From IMG/VR virus record IMGVR_UViG_3300025941_000513, positions 1 through 20,993 of that record: a DNA stretch of 20,993 bases, one strand, 5' to 3'. Below are positions 1-6,243 of this stretch, piece after piece (the stretch's first letter is position 1; each line of letters begins with the position of its first letter). This DNA is from a virus. The notes under the pieces are model-generated. The model worked only from the letters and a program-made list of their open reading frames with translations, had not been told where the DNA came from and ran no database searches. The position numbers were made by a program, and so were the translations under genes.

Positions 1-125
1 TACGGCAGGACTCCACCGTGAACAAGGATCACCACTGGGTTCGAATCTTCTTGACGATCCCAAGTGATGGTCAGGCGGTCTTTTTCAAGATGCATTGGTC
101 GGAGCAGCTTGCAGTCTTCGGTTGA
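1..125 (+). CDS. 3' end of a small protein of the D-A-x-x-F-K-M paralogous family (5' truncated)
   Basis: The frame beginning at base 3 is open from the window edge to a TGA at 123-125, giving about 40 residues that end ...AVFFKMHWSEQLAVFG. The segment HWVRIFLTIPSDGQAVFFKM matches the C-terminal pattern shared by several genes here: a hydrophobic strand, a short polar turn, then D/Q-A-x-x-F-K-M/L. Compare DATLFKMFF at 6244-6825, DATLFKMAY at 6809-7111 and DATFFKLYW at 10173-10436. Most of the gene lies outside the window and its function is unknown. Because only the tail is visible, family membership rests on this one motif. Confidence 0.6.
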   Translation, partial: RQDSTVNKDHHWVRIFLTIPSDGQAVFFKMHWSEQLAVFG

Positions 126-150
126 CTGTGGATTGCATTTCTGAGATAAA
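122..150 (+). promoter_or_regulatory. candidate sigma70-type promoter upstream of the phosphoesterase gene
   Basis: TTGACT (122-127) and GATAAA (145-150) are separated by 17 nt. The expected start of transcription falls just before the ATG at 160, so the leader would be very short. An imperfect hairpin TGAGA-N6-TCTCA (142-157) overlaps the -10. The -35 is good and the -10 is weak. Confidence 0.3.
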
Positions 151-159
151 TGTCTCATT

Positions 160-702
160 ATGAAAAAGACTCTGTTTACGAGCGATACGCATTTCGGCCA
201 TCGCAACATCATCAAATACTCGAACCGGCCCTTCAAAGACGTTGAAGAAATGGACGAGGCCCTCATCCGCAACTGGAACTCCGTTGTCGGCCCCGAGGAT
301 GACATCTACCATCTTGGCGACTTCGCGATGGGCAAGACGCCCGCGCCCGCGATCCTCGCGCGCCTCAATGGCAACAAGCATCTGATCTGGGGAAACCACG
401 ACAGCGATCAAGTTCGCGCCGATCCCCTGTGGGCATCTGCTCAGCCTATGCTTGAGATCAGGCTGGATGGGCACTTCATTGTGCTCTGCCACTATGCTAT
501 GAAGGTCTGGAACAAGAGCCATCGTGGCTCTCTCATGTTCCATGGCCATTCGCATGGCTCGCTGCCCGGCAGCGACCAAAGTTGCGATGTGGGCGTGGAC
601 AACTTCGGCCAAATCCCAGTGACGCTGGAACAAATCCTGCGTCGGCTCCGCACCTACCCGCCGTATCACTCGGTGGATCATCACAAGGCACGCGAAAAAT
701 GA
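160..702 (+). CDS. calcineurin-like metallophosphoesterase
   Basis: This is a 180-residue protein with the ordered motifs of the calcineurin-like (binuclear metal) phosphoesterase fold: D9-T-H11, G53-D54, G78-N-H-D81, an isolated H111 (CHYAMKVW) and H128-G-H-S-H132. These residues normally bind two divalent metals and hydrolyse phosphomonoesters or diesters, so catalysis looks intact. Short proteins beginning MKKxxFTSDTHFGH are common in phages and bacteria and are usually listed as phosphoesterases of unknown substrate. A role in nucleotide or RNA-end metabolism is inference from the neighbours. No signal peptide is present, so it should be cytoplasmic. Its stop overlaps the next start (ATGA at 699-702), which implies translational coupling. 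Confidence 0.88.
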   Translation: MKKTLFTSDTHFGHRNIIKYSNRPFKDVEEMDEALIRNWNSVVGPEDDIYHLGDFAMGKTPAPAILARLNGNKHLIWGNHDSDQVRADPLWASAQPMLEIRLDGHFIVLCHYAMKVWNKSHRGSLMFHGHSHGSLPGSDQSCDVGVDNFGQIPVTLEQILRRLRTYPPYHSVDHHKAREK

Positions 703-956
703 ACTGGCTCACACACATGGACAGCCTGACGATCTTCGGATTGATCGCGGTGGGGACCATGCTGTTGTGCGACACGTTCGAGCGAAAAAGCTACTGGTGG
801 ACGCTGGGTTTCGGCGGGGCCTGTTTCTTGGGTTCGGCCTATGGTTTCATGCAGGGTGCCGCTCCTTTTGGCCTTCTCGAAGGCATCTGGGGCATCATGA
901 AGCTGTTTCAATTCAAGGCTCGTTTCAAGCACGAGCGTGGCCACTGGTATTGGTGA
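699..956 (+). CDS. small two-TM membrane protein
   Basis: This 85-residue protein starts at the ATG that overlaps the phosphoesterase stop (ATGA). It contains two to three hydrophobic segments: about residues 9-24 (LTIFGLIAVGTMLL), 32-48 (WTLGFGGACFLGSAYGF) and 52-66 (APFGLLEGIWGIMKLF). The pattern of a G-x-x-P-F-G-x-x-E-x-x-W segment near the C-terminus is seen in small bacterial inner-membrane proteins of unknown function. The tail (KARFKHERGHWYW) is basic and aromatic. Function is unknown. Coupling to an upstream cytoplasmic enzyme suggests co-expression only. Confidence 0.65.
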   Translation: MNWLTHMDSLTIFGLIAVGTMLLCDTFERKSYWWTLGFGGACFLGSAYGFMQGAAPFGLLEGIWGIMKLFQFKARFKHERGHWYW

Positions 957-966
957 CCGGAAATAG

Positions 967-995
967 TTGACGGCATTTCGTTTACGAGATAGATT
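967..995 (+). promoter_or_regulatory. candidate sigma70-type promoter for the 1020-4947 block
   Basis: TTGACG (967-972) is followed after exactly 17 nt by TAGATT (990-995). The start of transcription would be near 1002, and a strong Shine-Dalgarno AAGGAG lies at 1009-1014, five bases before the ATG at 1020. It sits in the 63-nt gap between genes. The ACGAGAT heptamer at 984-990 also occurs in the operator-like repeat at 20032-20047. Confidence 0.5.
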
Positions 996-1019
996 TTCCC
1001 TCTACGCGAAGGAGAATCT

Positions 1020-1739
1020 ATGACCGACAGCATCGGCCCGACCATCACTCCCGCCGAATGGGCAGCCGCCAATCCGCTGAGCGTTCGCGAAGCTGCGACC
1101 ATCGTTCTGACGGTCATCGGGGCCGATCTCATCGACGAGGCCACGGCCAACCTGCGCGAGTCGCTCATCGACGAGACGACCCCGGTCGAGCCCGAGGTGA
1201 CCCTCGCCGCCCAACTCTTCGTCCGTGGCTACAAGGCGCACCGTCTGTTCGGCGACAGCCTGACGGAAGTGACCGACGGCCTGCGCGCCGCGCTGGGTGA
1301 TCTGCCCACCGTCACCGACGAACCCTACCTCTACATCCTGATGCGCACCGATCTCGCGTCGATGAACGCGGGCAAGGCCGTCGCTCAAGGCAGTCACGCC
1401 GCCAATCAGATGGTGTTCGAGGCCCGTAAACGGATCGCTGGCGACGAAACCACCGATCTCGCAAAACTCAGCGAGTTTGAAGACCTGCTGGACGAATGGG
1501 AGAACGCGGCCAATGGCTTCGGGACCTGCATCGTGCTGGGCGTCACCGAACACGAGATGCGCGCCACGGTCGAGGCCGCTGCGGCGGCTGGGCTGCACGC
1601 GGGCATCACTCACGACCCGAGCTATCCGCTGCGCGACGGCGCCAGCTTCCACCTCATCCCGCTCGATACGTGCGGCTACGTCTTCGCCAAGAAGAGCGTG
1701 GCCTCGCCGTTCGTCGGTAAATTCTCCCTGATGCCATGA
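1020..1739 (+). CDS. type-2 peptidyl-tRNA hydrolase (PTH2 family) with an N-terminal extension
   Basis: The 239-residue protein has a C-terminal PTH2 domain from about residue 103. YILMRTDLASMNAGKAVAQG followed by SHAAN is the family core, with K119, Q123 and H126 in the expected places. The closing region DPSYPLRDGASFHLIPLDTC resembles the family's second half. PTH2 enzymes release tRNA from peptidyl-tRNA dropped by stalled ribosomes, and typical members are about 115-120 residues. Here about 100 residues precede the domain, containing mostly predicted helices and no recognisable motif. The domain also carries an insertion (about 135-165) rich in acidic residues. A strong AAGGAG site fixes the start. 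The enzyme may support translation when host tRNA pools are stressed (inference). Confidence 0.78.
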   Translation: MTDSIGPTITPAEWAAANPLSVREAATIVLTVIGADLIDEATANLRESLIDETTPVEPEVTLAAQLFVRGYKAHRLFGDSLTEVTDGLRAALGDLPTVTDEPYLYILMRTDLASMNAGKAVAQGSHAANQMVFEARKRIAGDETTDLAKLSEFEDLLDEWENAANGFGTCIVLGVTEHEMRATVEAAAAAGLHAGITHDPSYPLRDGASFHLIPLDTCGYVFAKKSVASPFVGKFSLMP

Positions 1740-1843
1740 TTCGAGAGTTCATTCGTTTCGTCGGTTGGCAGAATATCGCCCTTGTGGTGATGGCTGTCGG
1801 CGTGGGCATCTTCATCGCCTGCAAATACATGGTGGCTGCATGA
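1736..1843 (+). CDS. 35-residue single-TM miniprotein
   Basis: This short ORF begins at an ATG overlapping the upstream stop (ATGA, 1736-1739) and ends in a TGA that overlaps the next ATG (1840-1843), so it fits exactly between two coupled genes. It encodes 35 residues with a basic N-terminus (MIREFIRF) and one clear hydrophobic helix (IALVVMAVGVGIFIACKYMV). Its function is unknown. The case for it rests on the perfect ATGA couplings at both ends and on the fact that it fills what would otherwise be a 100-nt gap in a gap-free block. Confidence 0.6.
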   Translation: MIREFIRFVGWQNIALVVMAVGVGIFIACKYMVAA

Positions 1844-3111
1844 AAAAGATTCACATCATCGGCGGCGGGACCTTCTCGCACGTCCGCAACCATCTGGCTC
1901 TGGCCGCCCCGGCGTTCGGCGGCACGGCTCGCAAGCTCCATGAACTGCTGGCGCCGCACATGGACGATCAGCACGAATACGATGTGAACCTCCATCTGAC
2001 GAAGATGGCCGACCATCGCAGCAAGCTGGTCACCAACGACGACGTGTCGGCTCTGCTTGACACGTTGATCGCGGACCCGGACACCCGCGTCATCATCCTG
2101 AACTCAGCGATCTGCGACTACGACGGGACGATCACCGACGACGGTTCGGTTCTCAACCCGGCGATCCCTTCCGGCCCGCACGCCGCGCGCCTGAAGACCC
2201 GCGTCAATGGTCGGCCGCTGATGGAACTGACCGCGTCCAACAAGCTGATCGGCAAGATCAGGCAGGACCGTAAGGACATCTTCGTCGTCGGCTTCAAGAC
2301 CACGACCGGCGAAACGTCCGACGACCAATACCGCATCGCGCTCGACATGCTGAAGCGCGACAGCCTGAACCTCGTGCTGGCCAACGACATGGTCACCCGC
2401 AACAACATGATCGTGGCGCCGGAAGAGACGCGCTACTGCGAGACGCAATCCCGAGACATGGTTCTGACCATTCTCGCGAAAATGGTCATGTCCCGTTCGC
2501 GCAACACCTTCACGCGTTCGACCGTCGTGCCCGGTCCCTCGGTGGAATGGGATTCGCCCATGATCCCCGAGAACCTCCGCGAGGTGGTGGACTACTGCAT
2601 CGAGCGCGGCGCCTACAAGCCCTTCCGGGGTGTGACCGCCGGGCACTTCGCCGTGAAACTGGACGAAGGCCGGATCATCACGTCCAAGCGCAAGCGGAAC
2701 TTCAACGACCTTTCCAAGGAAGGTCTCGTGCTGGTCGAATACGAAGGCGACAGCAAGGTCATCGCCCACGGCGCCAAGCCGTCGGTCGGCGGGCAATCGC
2801 AGCGGATCGTCTTCCGCGAGCACCCCGAACTGGACTGCATCGTCCACTTCCACTCCCCGCTGCGCGACAACCACCCGGACGTGATCCCGGTGGCCGACCA
2901 ATGGCAGAACGAGTGCGGCAGCCACCAGTGCGGCGCCAACACCAGCCGCAACCTGCGGCCGGTCGGCGAACGGAAAGACCTGAAGGTCGTGATGCTCGAT
3001 GAGCATGGCCCGAACGTGGTCTTCTCGCGCTACACCCCGGCGAACGACGTGATCGCCTTCATCAACGCGAACTTCGACCTGTCGAAGAAGACTGGCGGCA
3101 TGGTCGCATGA
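1840..3111 (+). CDS. CoaB-like phosphopantothenoylcysteine synthetase domain fused to a class II aldolase-like domain
   Basis: The 423-residue protein has two parts. Residues 1-225 resemble the CoaB half of Dfp: a nucleotide-binding start (IHIIGGGTFSHVRNHLAL), NSAICDYDG (88-96), an N-K-L-I-G-K-I segment (134-140), V-V-G-F-K-T-T-T (149-156) and the A-N-D...N-N-M-I-V signature (181-192). CoaB uses CTP to ligate cysteine to phosphopantothenate. Residues 240-423 resemble class II aldolase/adducin proteins: ENLREVVDYCIERGAYKPF, a G-V-T-A-G-H-F segment and the metal-type HFH (336-338). I see no N-terminal CoaC decarboxylase domain. The start is the ATG overlapping the miniprotein stop. Each half is recognised with fair confidence, but the joint reaction and substrate are unknown. 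Confidence 0.72.
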   Translation: MKKIHIIGGGTFSHVRNHLALAAPAFGGTARKLHELLAPHMDDQHEYDVNLHLTKMADHRSKLVTNDDVSALLDTLIADPDTRVIILNSAICDYDGTITDDGSVLNPAIPSGPHAARLKTRVNGRPLMELTASNKLIGKIRQDRKDIFVVGFKTTTGETSDDQYRIALDMLKRDSLNLVLANDMVTRNNMIVAPEETRYCETQSRDMVLTILAKMVMSRSRNTFTRSTVVPGPSVEWDSPMIPENLREVVDYCIERGAYKPFRGVTAGHFAVKLDEGRIITSKRKRNFNDLSKEGLVLVEYEGDSKVIAHGAKPSVGGQSQRIVFREHPELDCIVHFHSPLRDNHPDVIPVADQWQNECGSHQCGANTSRNLRPVGERKDLKVVMLDEHGPNVVFSRYTPANDVIAFINANFDLSKKTGGMVA

Positions 3112-3293
3112 CCGCGCGCCGCAAACTCGCATGGGCGTGCAACGGGCTTCTGCTGCTCGCGCTCGCTGATGCGTGGGGCGCGGACAAGCTTCCGAAATAC
3201 AATGCGATTTGGTTCTCGGGCCTCGGTCTGATCGTGGCCGCCGGGATTTTGATCGTCATCGTCGGCGGACGGCTTGCGAAGCACGATCAATGA
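3108..3293 (+). CDS. 61-residue two-TM membrane protein
   Basis: It starts with an ATG overlapping the stop of the upstream fusion gene (ATGA, 3108-3111). A basic start (MTARRK) is followed by a hydrophobic segment, LAWACNGLLLLALADAWG. After a short polar stretch (ADKLPKYN) comes a second segment, FSGLGLIVAAGILIVIVGG, and the protein ends RLAKHDQ. The layout predicts an inner-membrane hairpin with both ends cytoplasmic. No family is recognised. It is coupled in turn to the 3290-3424 ORF. Confidence 0.62.
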   Translation: MTARRKLAWACNGLLLLALADAWGADKLPKYNAIWFSGLGLIVAAGILIVIVGGRLAKHDQ

Positions 3294-3424
3294 TCTTGAT
3301 TCCGCCGAAAAGATTTTGGGGACACCCCGACGATTGGTCGGATGAAGCCTTCGACGAACATGATCGCATCATGGCGAGTCGTTGGCCTTGGGACATGGTC
3401 CGTCGTTGGGCTTGGGGTTGGTAA
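3290..3424 (+). CDS. 44-residue Trp-rich miniprotein
   Basis: ATG at 3290 overlaps the upstream stop (ATGA) and its TAA overlaps the next ATG (TAATG, 3422-3426). The 44 residues include seven tryptophans, concentrated at the end (SRWPWDMVRRWAWGW), plus an acidic middle (DDWSDEAFDEHD). There is no hydrophobic helix. Exact coupling at both ends argues that it is translated. Function is unknown. The Trp/Arg-rich tail could associate with a membrane surface or a partner protein, which is speculation. Confidence 0.55.
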   Translation: MILIPPKRFWGHPDDWSDEAFDEHDRIMASRWPWDMVRRWAWGW

Positions 3425-3921
3425 TGAAGAATCTTCCTTGCATCGGTCTGTTCGGGACGTGCGGCAACAGCACTTGGCGGGCGGCTTTCATCGAGCGCTA
3501 CAACGCGCTCGGCATCCGATATTTCAATCCGCAGGTCTCCGACTGGAAGCCGGAATACGCGGACATCGAAGCTGAACACCTGAAGCGGGACGAGATCATC
3601 CTCTTCCCGGTGACCAGCGAAACCTACGGCACCGGCTCGCTGGCCGAGACGGGCTTCTCGATCCTGCAAGCCGTCCAGAACGCCAGCCGCTACATTGTGG
3701 TCATGATCGACGACGAGCCGGACGAAGCCCTGAAGGCTGACGCCGTCGCCTTCAAGGAAAGCGTGCGGGCTCGGGTGCTGGTCAAGGCCCACCTCGCGGC
3801 CAACACGCATCCGAACGTGTTCGTGGTCACCAATTTCGAGGACATGCTCGAACTGAGCGTGAAGCTCTACGGCACCACCAGTGCGCTCAAAGACCTGACG
3901 GCCAAATACAAGGTCGCCTGA
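3424..3921 (+). CDS. nucleoside 2-deoxyribosyltransferase-like protein
   Basis: The 165-residue protein starts CIGLFGTCGNSTWRAAF, then has NPQVSDW (35-41) and FPVTSETYGTGSLAETGFSI (61-80). This order matches the nucleoside 2-deoxyribosyltransferase-like fold: a Rossmann-like strand with a small G-x-C-G-N turn, a D-W motif, and a nucleophile-type glutamate in A-E-T-G (E75). Family members cleave or exchange bases on (deoxy)nucleosides. Phages use related enzymes in nucleotide salvage or base modification. The exact substrate cannot be read from sequence. It lies among other nucleotide and cofactor genes and is coupled at both ends by 1-nt overlaps. Confidence 0.75.
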   Translation: MKNLPCIGLFGTCGNSTWRAAFIERYNALGIRYFNPQVSDWKPEYADIEAEHLKRDEIILFPVTSETYGTGSLAETGFSILQAVQNASRYIVVMIDDEPDEALKADAVAFKESVRARVLVKAHLAANTHPNVFVVTNFEDMLELSVKLYGTTSALKDLTAKYKVA

Positions 3922-4274
3922 TGGGCACGCTGATCGCTCCCGAAGCTGACCCACTGGCGTTCATGGGCTATCTGATCGACTGGCATAAGGTCGATGTTAC
4001 CCGCAACCCCGGCGGCAACTGGCACGAAGCCAAGTCGAAGCTGACCGCCGCCGTGAGTTCGCTGGTGCAGGGCCGGTTCATGATCTCGTTGGACCGCGAA
4101 GACGAGATGACCGATACCGTGGCTCACTTTGCCGTTCGGTGTGAAGACCGCTCCGACGCAGAGATCGTTGCGGAACATTTTCCGTTCACTCTGCTCTATC
4201 CGCCGCCCAAGCCGCGCCAAGACCCCGGCCCGGCGCCGGACTGGCTCTACAAGTTCGCAGCGGAGAAGTCCTGA
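3921..4274 (+). CDS. conserved-context hypothetical protein, 117 aa
   Basis: It starts one base inside the upstream stop (TGATG) and its own stop shares one base with the next start. The protein is soluble, with an N-terminal segment DPLAFMGYLIDWHKVDVTRN, a middle helix (EAKSKLTAAVSSLVQGRF), and a strand-turn-helix HFAVRCEDRSDAEIVAEHFP. The tail is Pro-rich (YPPPKPRQDPGPAPDW). The strand-turn-D-A stretch is faintly like the D-A-x-x-F-K family in this window but lacks F-K-M, so I do not place it there. Function unknown. Confidence 0.65.
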   Translation: MGTLIAPEADPLAFMGYLIDWHKVDVTRNPGGNWHEAKSKLTAAVSSLVQGRFMISLDREDEMTDTVAHFAVRCEDRSDAEIVAEHFPFTLLYPPPKPRQDPGPAPDWLYKFAAEKS

Positions 4275-4609
4275 TGTGGCGCCCGCTGTGTCTTAAAGCC
4301 GGGGATGAACTGATCCCGTTCGATCATGTGAAGCGCATCAACCTCGCCAATATCGAGAACAGCGAGGTTGAGATCATCACGGTCGAGGGCGAAAGTTTCG
4401 TGGCGCGCGGCTTTGACGCCGTGGAAGCCGTGTGGGCCTTCAAACCCAGCGCGGTAGAGGGACGCCGCCTGAAGTGGAAGAAGGGCTCGTGGGCCTTCCA
4501 CAACGTCGTGGCGCACCCTCTCATGCAGGTTCTTGCGTGGCTGGGCTTCACGCATCTCGCGATCCGTCTCCACGACGCCACAACTCCGGTGCCTCGCGGT
4601 TTCCGATGA
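4274..4609 (+). CDS. hypothetical protein with a W-x-x-H-N-V-V-A-H-P C-terminal motif
   Basis: This 111-residue protein is coupled to both neighbours (TGATG upstream, ATGA downstream). Residues 1-60 look like an all-beta domain (alternating hydrophobics, EVEIITVEGESFVARGF). Residues about 72-105 contain GSWAFHNVVAHPLMQVLAWL and RLHDATTPVP. Proteins with a W-x-x-H-N-x-x-A-H-P core followed by R-x-H-D-x-T occur as small phage hypotheticals, and I do not know a function for them. The histidines and aspartate could be catalytic or metal-binding, which is inference. Confidence 0.65.
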   Translation: MWRPLCLKAGDELIPFDHVKRINLANIENSEVEIITVEGESFVARGFDAVEAVWAFKPSAVEGRRLKWKKGSWAFHNVVAHPLMQVLAWLGFTHLAIRLHDATTPVPRGFR

Positions 4610-4947
4610 CGAACAATCTGGGGATGGTTCGCGACATTTTTAACGCGAACGTGCTCTTCGAAGATGTTCAGGTGGAGTCGGGCAACGTCCGGCCGCCACT
4701 GGTGCTCTGGCTCGCCAAGCGATACCGCCGCTCGTCGAAAGAGAAGAGCAAGGGGCTGACCTACCCGCATTCCTTCCATATTGCGCCGGACCATCTCGGT
4801 TGGTGCTGCGAAAATCTGGTTGACGGTTTCAAAGTGGTTCGAGTGTTCTGGGTGGGCGGTGGCCGAAGGAGCTACCGTTACGGCCTGAAATTCGGCAGTG
4901 AGCGGGATATGGTCCTCTACAAGATGTTCCACGATCCGCCTCCCTGA
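4606..4947 (+). CDS. D-A-x-x-F-K-M family member (divergent), 113 aa
   Basis: The start is the ATG overlapping the upstream stop (ATGA, 4606-4609). The C-terminal part, RRSYRYGLKFGSERDMVLYKMFHDPPP, follows the family pattern: a hydrophobic strand, a short polar turn with D, then x-x-x-Y-K-M-F. Here alanine is replaced by methionine and phenylalanine by tyrosine. An upstream strand (WCCENLVDGFKVVRVFWVGG) fits the beta-rich architecture of its relatives. The N-terminus (NNLGMVRDIFNANVLFEDVQ) is not shared. Function is unknown. It ends the 1020-4947 block, and a new promoter follows. Confidence 0.65.
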   Translation: MTNNLGMVRDIFNANVLFEDVQVESGNVRPPLVLWLAKRYRRSSKEKSKGLTYPHSFHIAPDHLGWCCENLVDGFKVVRVFWVGGGRRSYRYGLKFGSERDMVLYKMFHDPPP

Positions 4948-4950
4948 ATA

Positions 4951-4980
4951 ATGACAACCCGCCGGGGTCATGGTTAATAT
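4951..4980 (+). promoter_or_regulatory. candidate sigma70-type promoter upstream of the dNMP kinase gene
   Basis: ATGACA (4951-4956) and TAATAT (4975-4980) are separated by 18 nt in the 60-nt gap after 4947. Transcription would start near 4987, leaving a leader of about 20 nt with a modest AAAGG. An imperfect TGAC...GTCA inverted repeat lies in the spacer. Confidence 0.4.
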
Positions 4981-5007
4981 GAGGGATACTTAAAGGCATT
5001 CCTCGAA

Positions 5008-5661
5008 ATGAAATTGATCGCGTTGGTGGGTTTCAAAGGCAGTGGCAAGGACACTGCCGGGCGCTTTCTGGTCGAAAATTACGGCTATAAAAACTTCAGT
5101 TTCGCAGAGAGCCTGAAGGACGCCCTCGCCTCGATCTTTTGCTGGGATCGGGCTTTGCTGGAAGGCGACACCGGCGAAAGCCGCGCATGGCGGGAAACCG
5201 TGGACCCGTGGTGGTCCGAGAAACTCGGTATCCCAGATTTCACCCCGCGTCTGGCGATGCAATTGGTGGGCACGAATGTGTTCCGCCAGCACTTCAACAT
5301 GGACCTGTGGATCATGAACATCGAGCGGAAGATCACCCTGCTCGGTGGCAACCACAACGTCGTCCTGTGCGACGGTCGTTTCCCAAATGAGCTTGGGCTC
5401 GGCCGCAAATTCGGGGGCAAGGTGGTGCGCGTGAAGCGCGGACCCGAACCGGAATGGTTTGACGTGGCGCTGAGCGCGACCGGCCACTCCGATCAGGCCA
5501 AGCAGCCGATGTCCCAGCAAGACGCCATCTTGCGGATGGAGACCGAATTCAAGGTCCACGAATCCGAGTGGGCGTGGATCGGCTCACCCCTCGACGAGAC
5601 TATCGACAACGATCTCAGCATCTCCCACCTCCATGCGGAAGTTCTTCGCGTCTGTTTGTAA
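5008..5661 (+). CDS. deoxynucleoside monophosphate kinase (T4 gp1-like)
   Basis: The 217-residue protein opens with a Walker A, GFKGSGKDT (8-16), followed by A-G-R-F-L and Y-G-Y-K-N-F-S-F-A-E-S-L-K-D, which is typical of phage dNMP kinases. Later stretches, PRLAMQLVGTNVFRQHF and the strand VVLCDGRFPNE, fit the nucleotide-binding core and Asp-Gly-Arg region of that family. The enzyme phosphorylates dNMPs to dNDPs so that nucleotides from host DNA breakdown feed phage replication. Length is close to that of phage homologues (about 200-240 aa). An acidic C-terminal tail is present. It has its own candidate promoter just upstream. Confidence 0.85.
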   Translation: MKLIALVGFKGSGKDTAGRFLVENYGYKNFSFAESLKDALASIFCWDRALLEGDTGESRAWRETVDPWWSEKLGIPDFTPRLAMQLVGTNVFRQHFNMDLWIMNIERKITLLGGNHNVVLCDGRFPNELGLGRKFGGKVVRVKRGPEPEWFDVALSATGHSDQAKQPMSQQDAILRMETEFKVHESEWAWIGSPLDETIDNDLSISHLHAEVLRVCL

Positions 5662-5671
5662 GAGATTTTTT

Positions 5672-6238
5672 ATGACTTGCATTGTTGGACTTGTTCATAA
5701 CGGCAAGACCCATCTGGCTGGCGATAGTGCTGGCGTCGATGGTCTGCATATCGTCGTCAGAAAAGACAAGAAGGTCTTCATGAACGGCGAATTCGCCATG
5801 GGCTTCACATCCTCATTTCGGATGGGCCAAATTCTTCATTACGATTTCAATCCGCCGAGTTTCGACACGTTCGTGGCGAAAGCCAAAGACGATGATGACC
5901 CGGTCATGGAATTCATGGTTCGGAAATTCATTCCGGCATTGCGGAAAGCCTTCAAGAACCATGGCTTCGGGCGGATCGAAGACAACGAAGAGAGCGGTGG
6001 TTGCTTCCTCGTGGGGTTCCGTGGGCGCCTGTTCCAGATCGACGCGGACTACCAAGTTGGTGAGAACATCGTCGGCTATGCCGCCGTTGGCTGCGGCGAT
6101 AGCTACGCGATGGGCTCACTGCACTCGACCGGCTCCCATTCGGCGCTGAAGCCAAAGCGTCGGCTGGAAGCTGCACTCGAAGCGGCAGCCGAATTCAGCG
6201 GCGGTGTTTGCGCACCATTTAACTTTGTGGCATCGTAA
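5672..6238 (+). CDS. Ntn-hydrolase of the HslV/proteasome-beta type with Thr1 nucleophile
   Basis: I choose the ATG at 5672, not the in-frame ATG at 5633 inside the kinase gene. After Met removal this gives T-C-I-V-G-L-V-H-N-G-K-T-H-L-A-G-D-S, the pattern of HslV/proteasome beta subunits: N-terminal catalytic Thr, a hydrophobic strand, then an Asp-Ser pair. At 188 residues it is near the size of HslV (about 175). It has a central GGCFLVGFRGRLFQIDADY strand pair like that of the fold, then GCGDSYAMGSLHS. The family acts by nucleophilic attack from Thr1 on an amide bond. No HslU-like ATPase is adjacent, so a self-standing amidohydrolase or protease is equally possible. A weak AAGAG lies upstream. 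Confidence 0.7.
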   Translation: MTCIVGLVHNGKTHLAGDSAGVDGLHIVVRKDKKVFMNGEFAMGFTSSFRMGQILHYDFNPPSFDTFVAKAKDDDDPVMEFMVRKFIPALRKAFKNHGFGRIEDNEESGGCFLVGFRGRLFQIDADYQVGENIVGYAAVGCGDSYAMGSLHSTGSHSALKPKRRLEAALEAAAEFSGGVCAPFNFVAS

Positions 6239-6243
6239 ACCAA

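Noticed and set aside
37-50. GGTTCGAATC, resembling a tRNA T-loop
   Set aside because: It lies inside the coding frame ending at 125 (W-V-R-I-F), and no acceptor, D or anticodon stems can be drawn around it.
2104-3132. A 342-codon open frame on the - strand
   Set aside because: It is the antisense shadow of the CoaB/aldolase-like fusion gene and shows no recognisable motif.
4950-4971. GC-rich inverted repeat TGAC-AA-CCC...GGG-GTCA as a terminator
   Set aside because: The stem is short and bulged and no T tract follows; it is better read as part of the promoter spacer at 4951-4980.
5086-5093. TATAAAAA in the dNMP kinase gene
   Set aside because: It encodes the conserved Y-K-N segment and is not near a start codon; this shows that single-octamer matches occur by chance.
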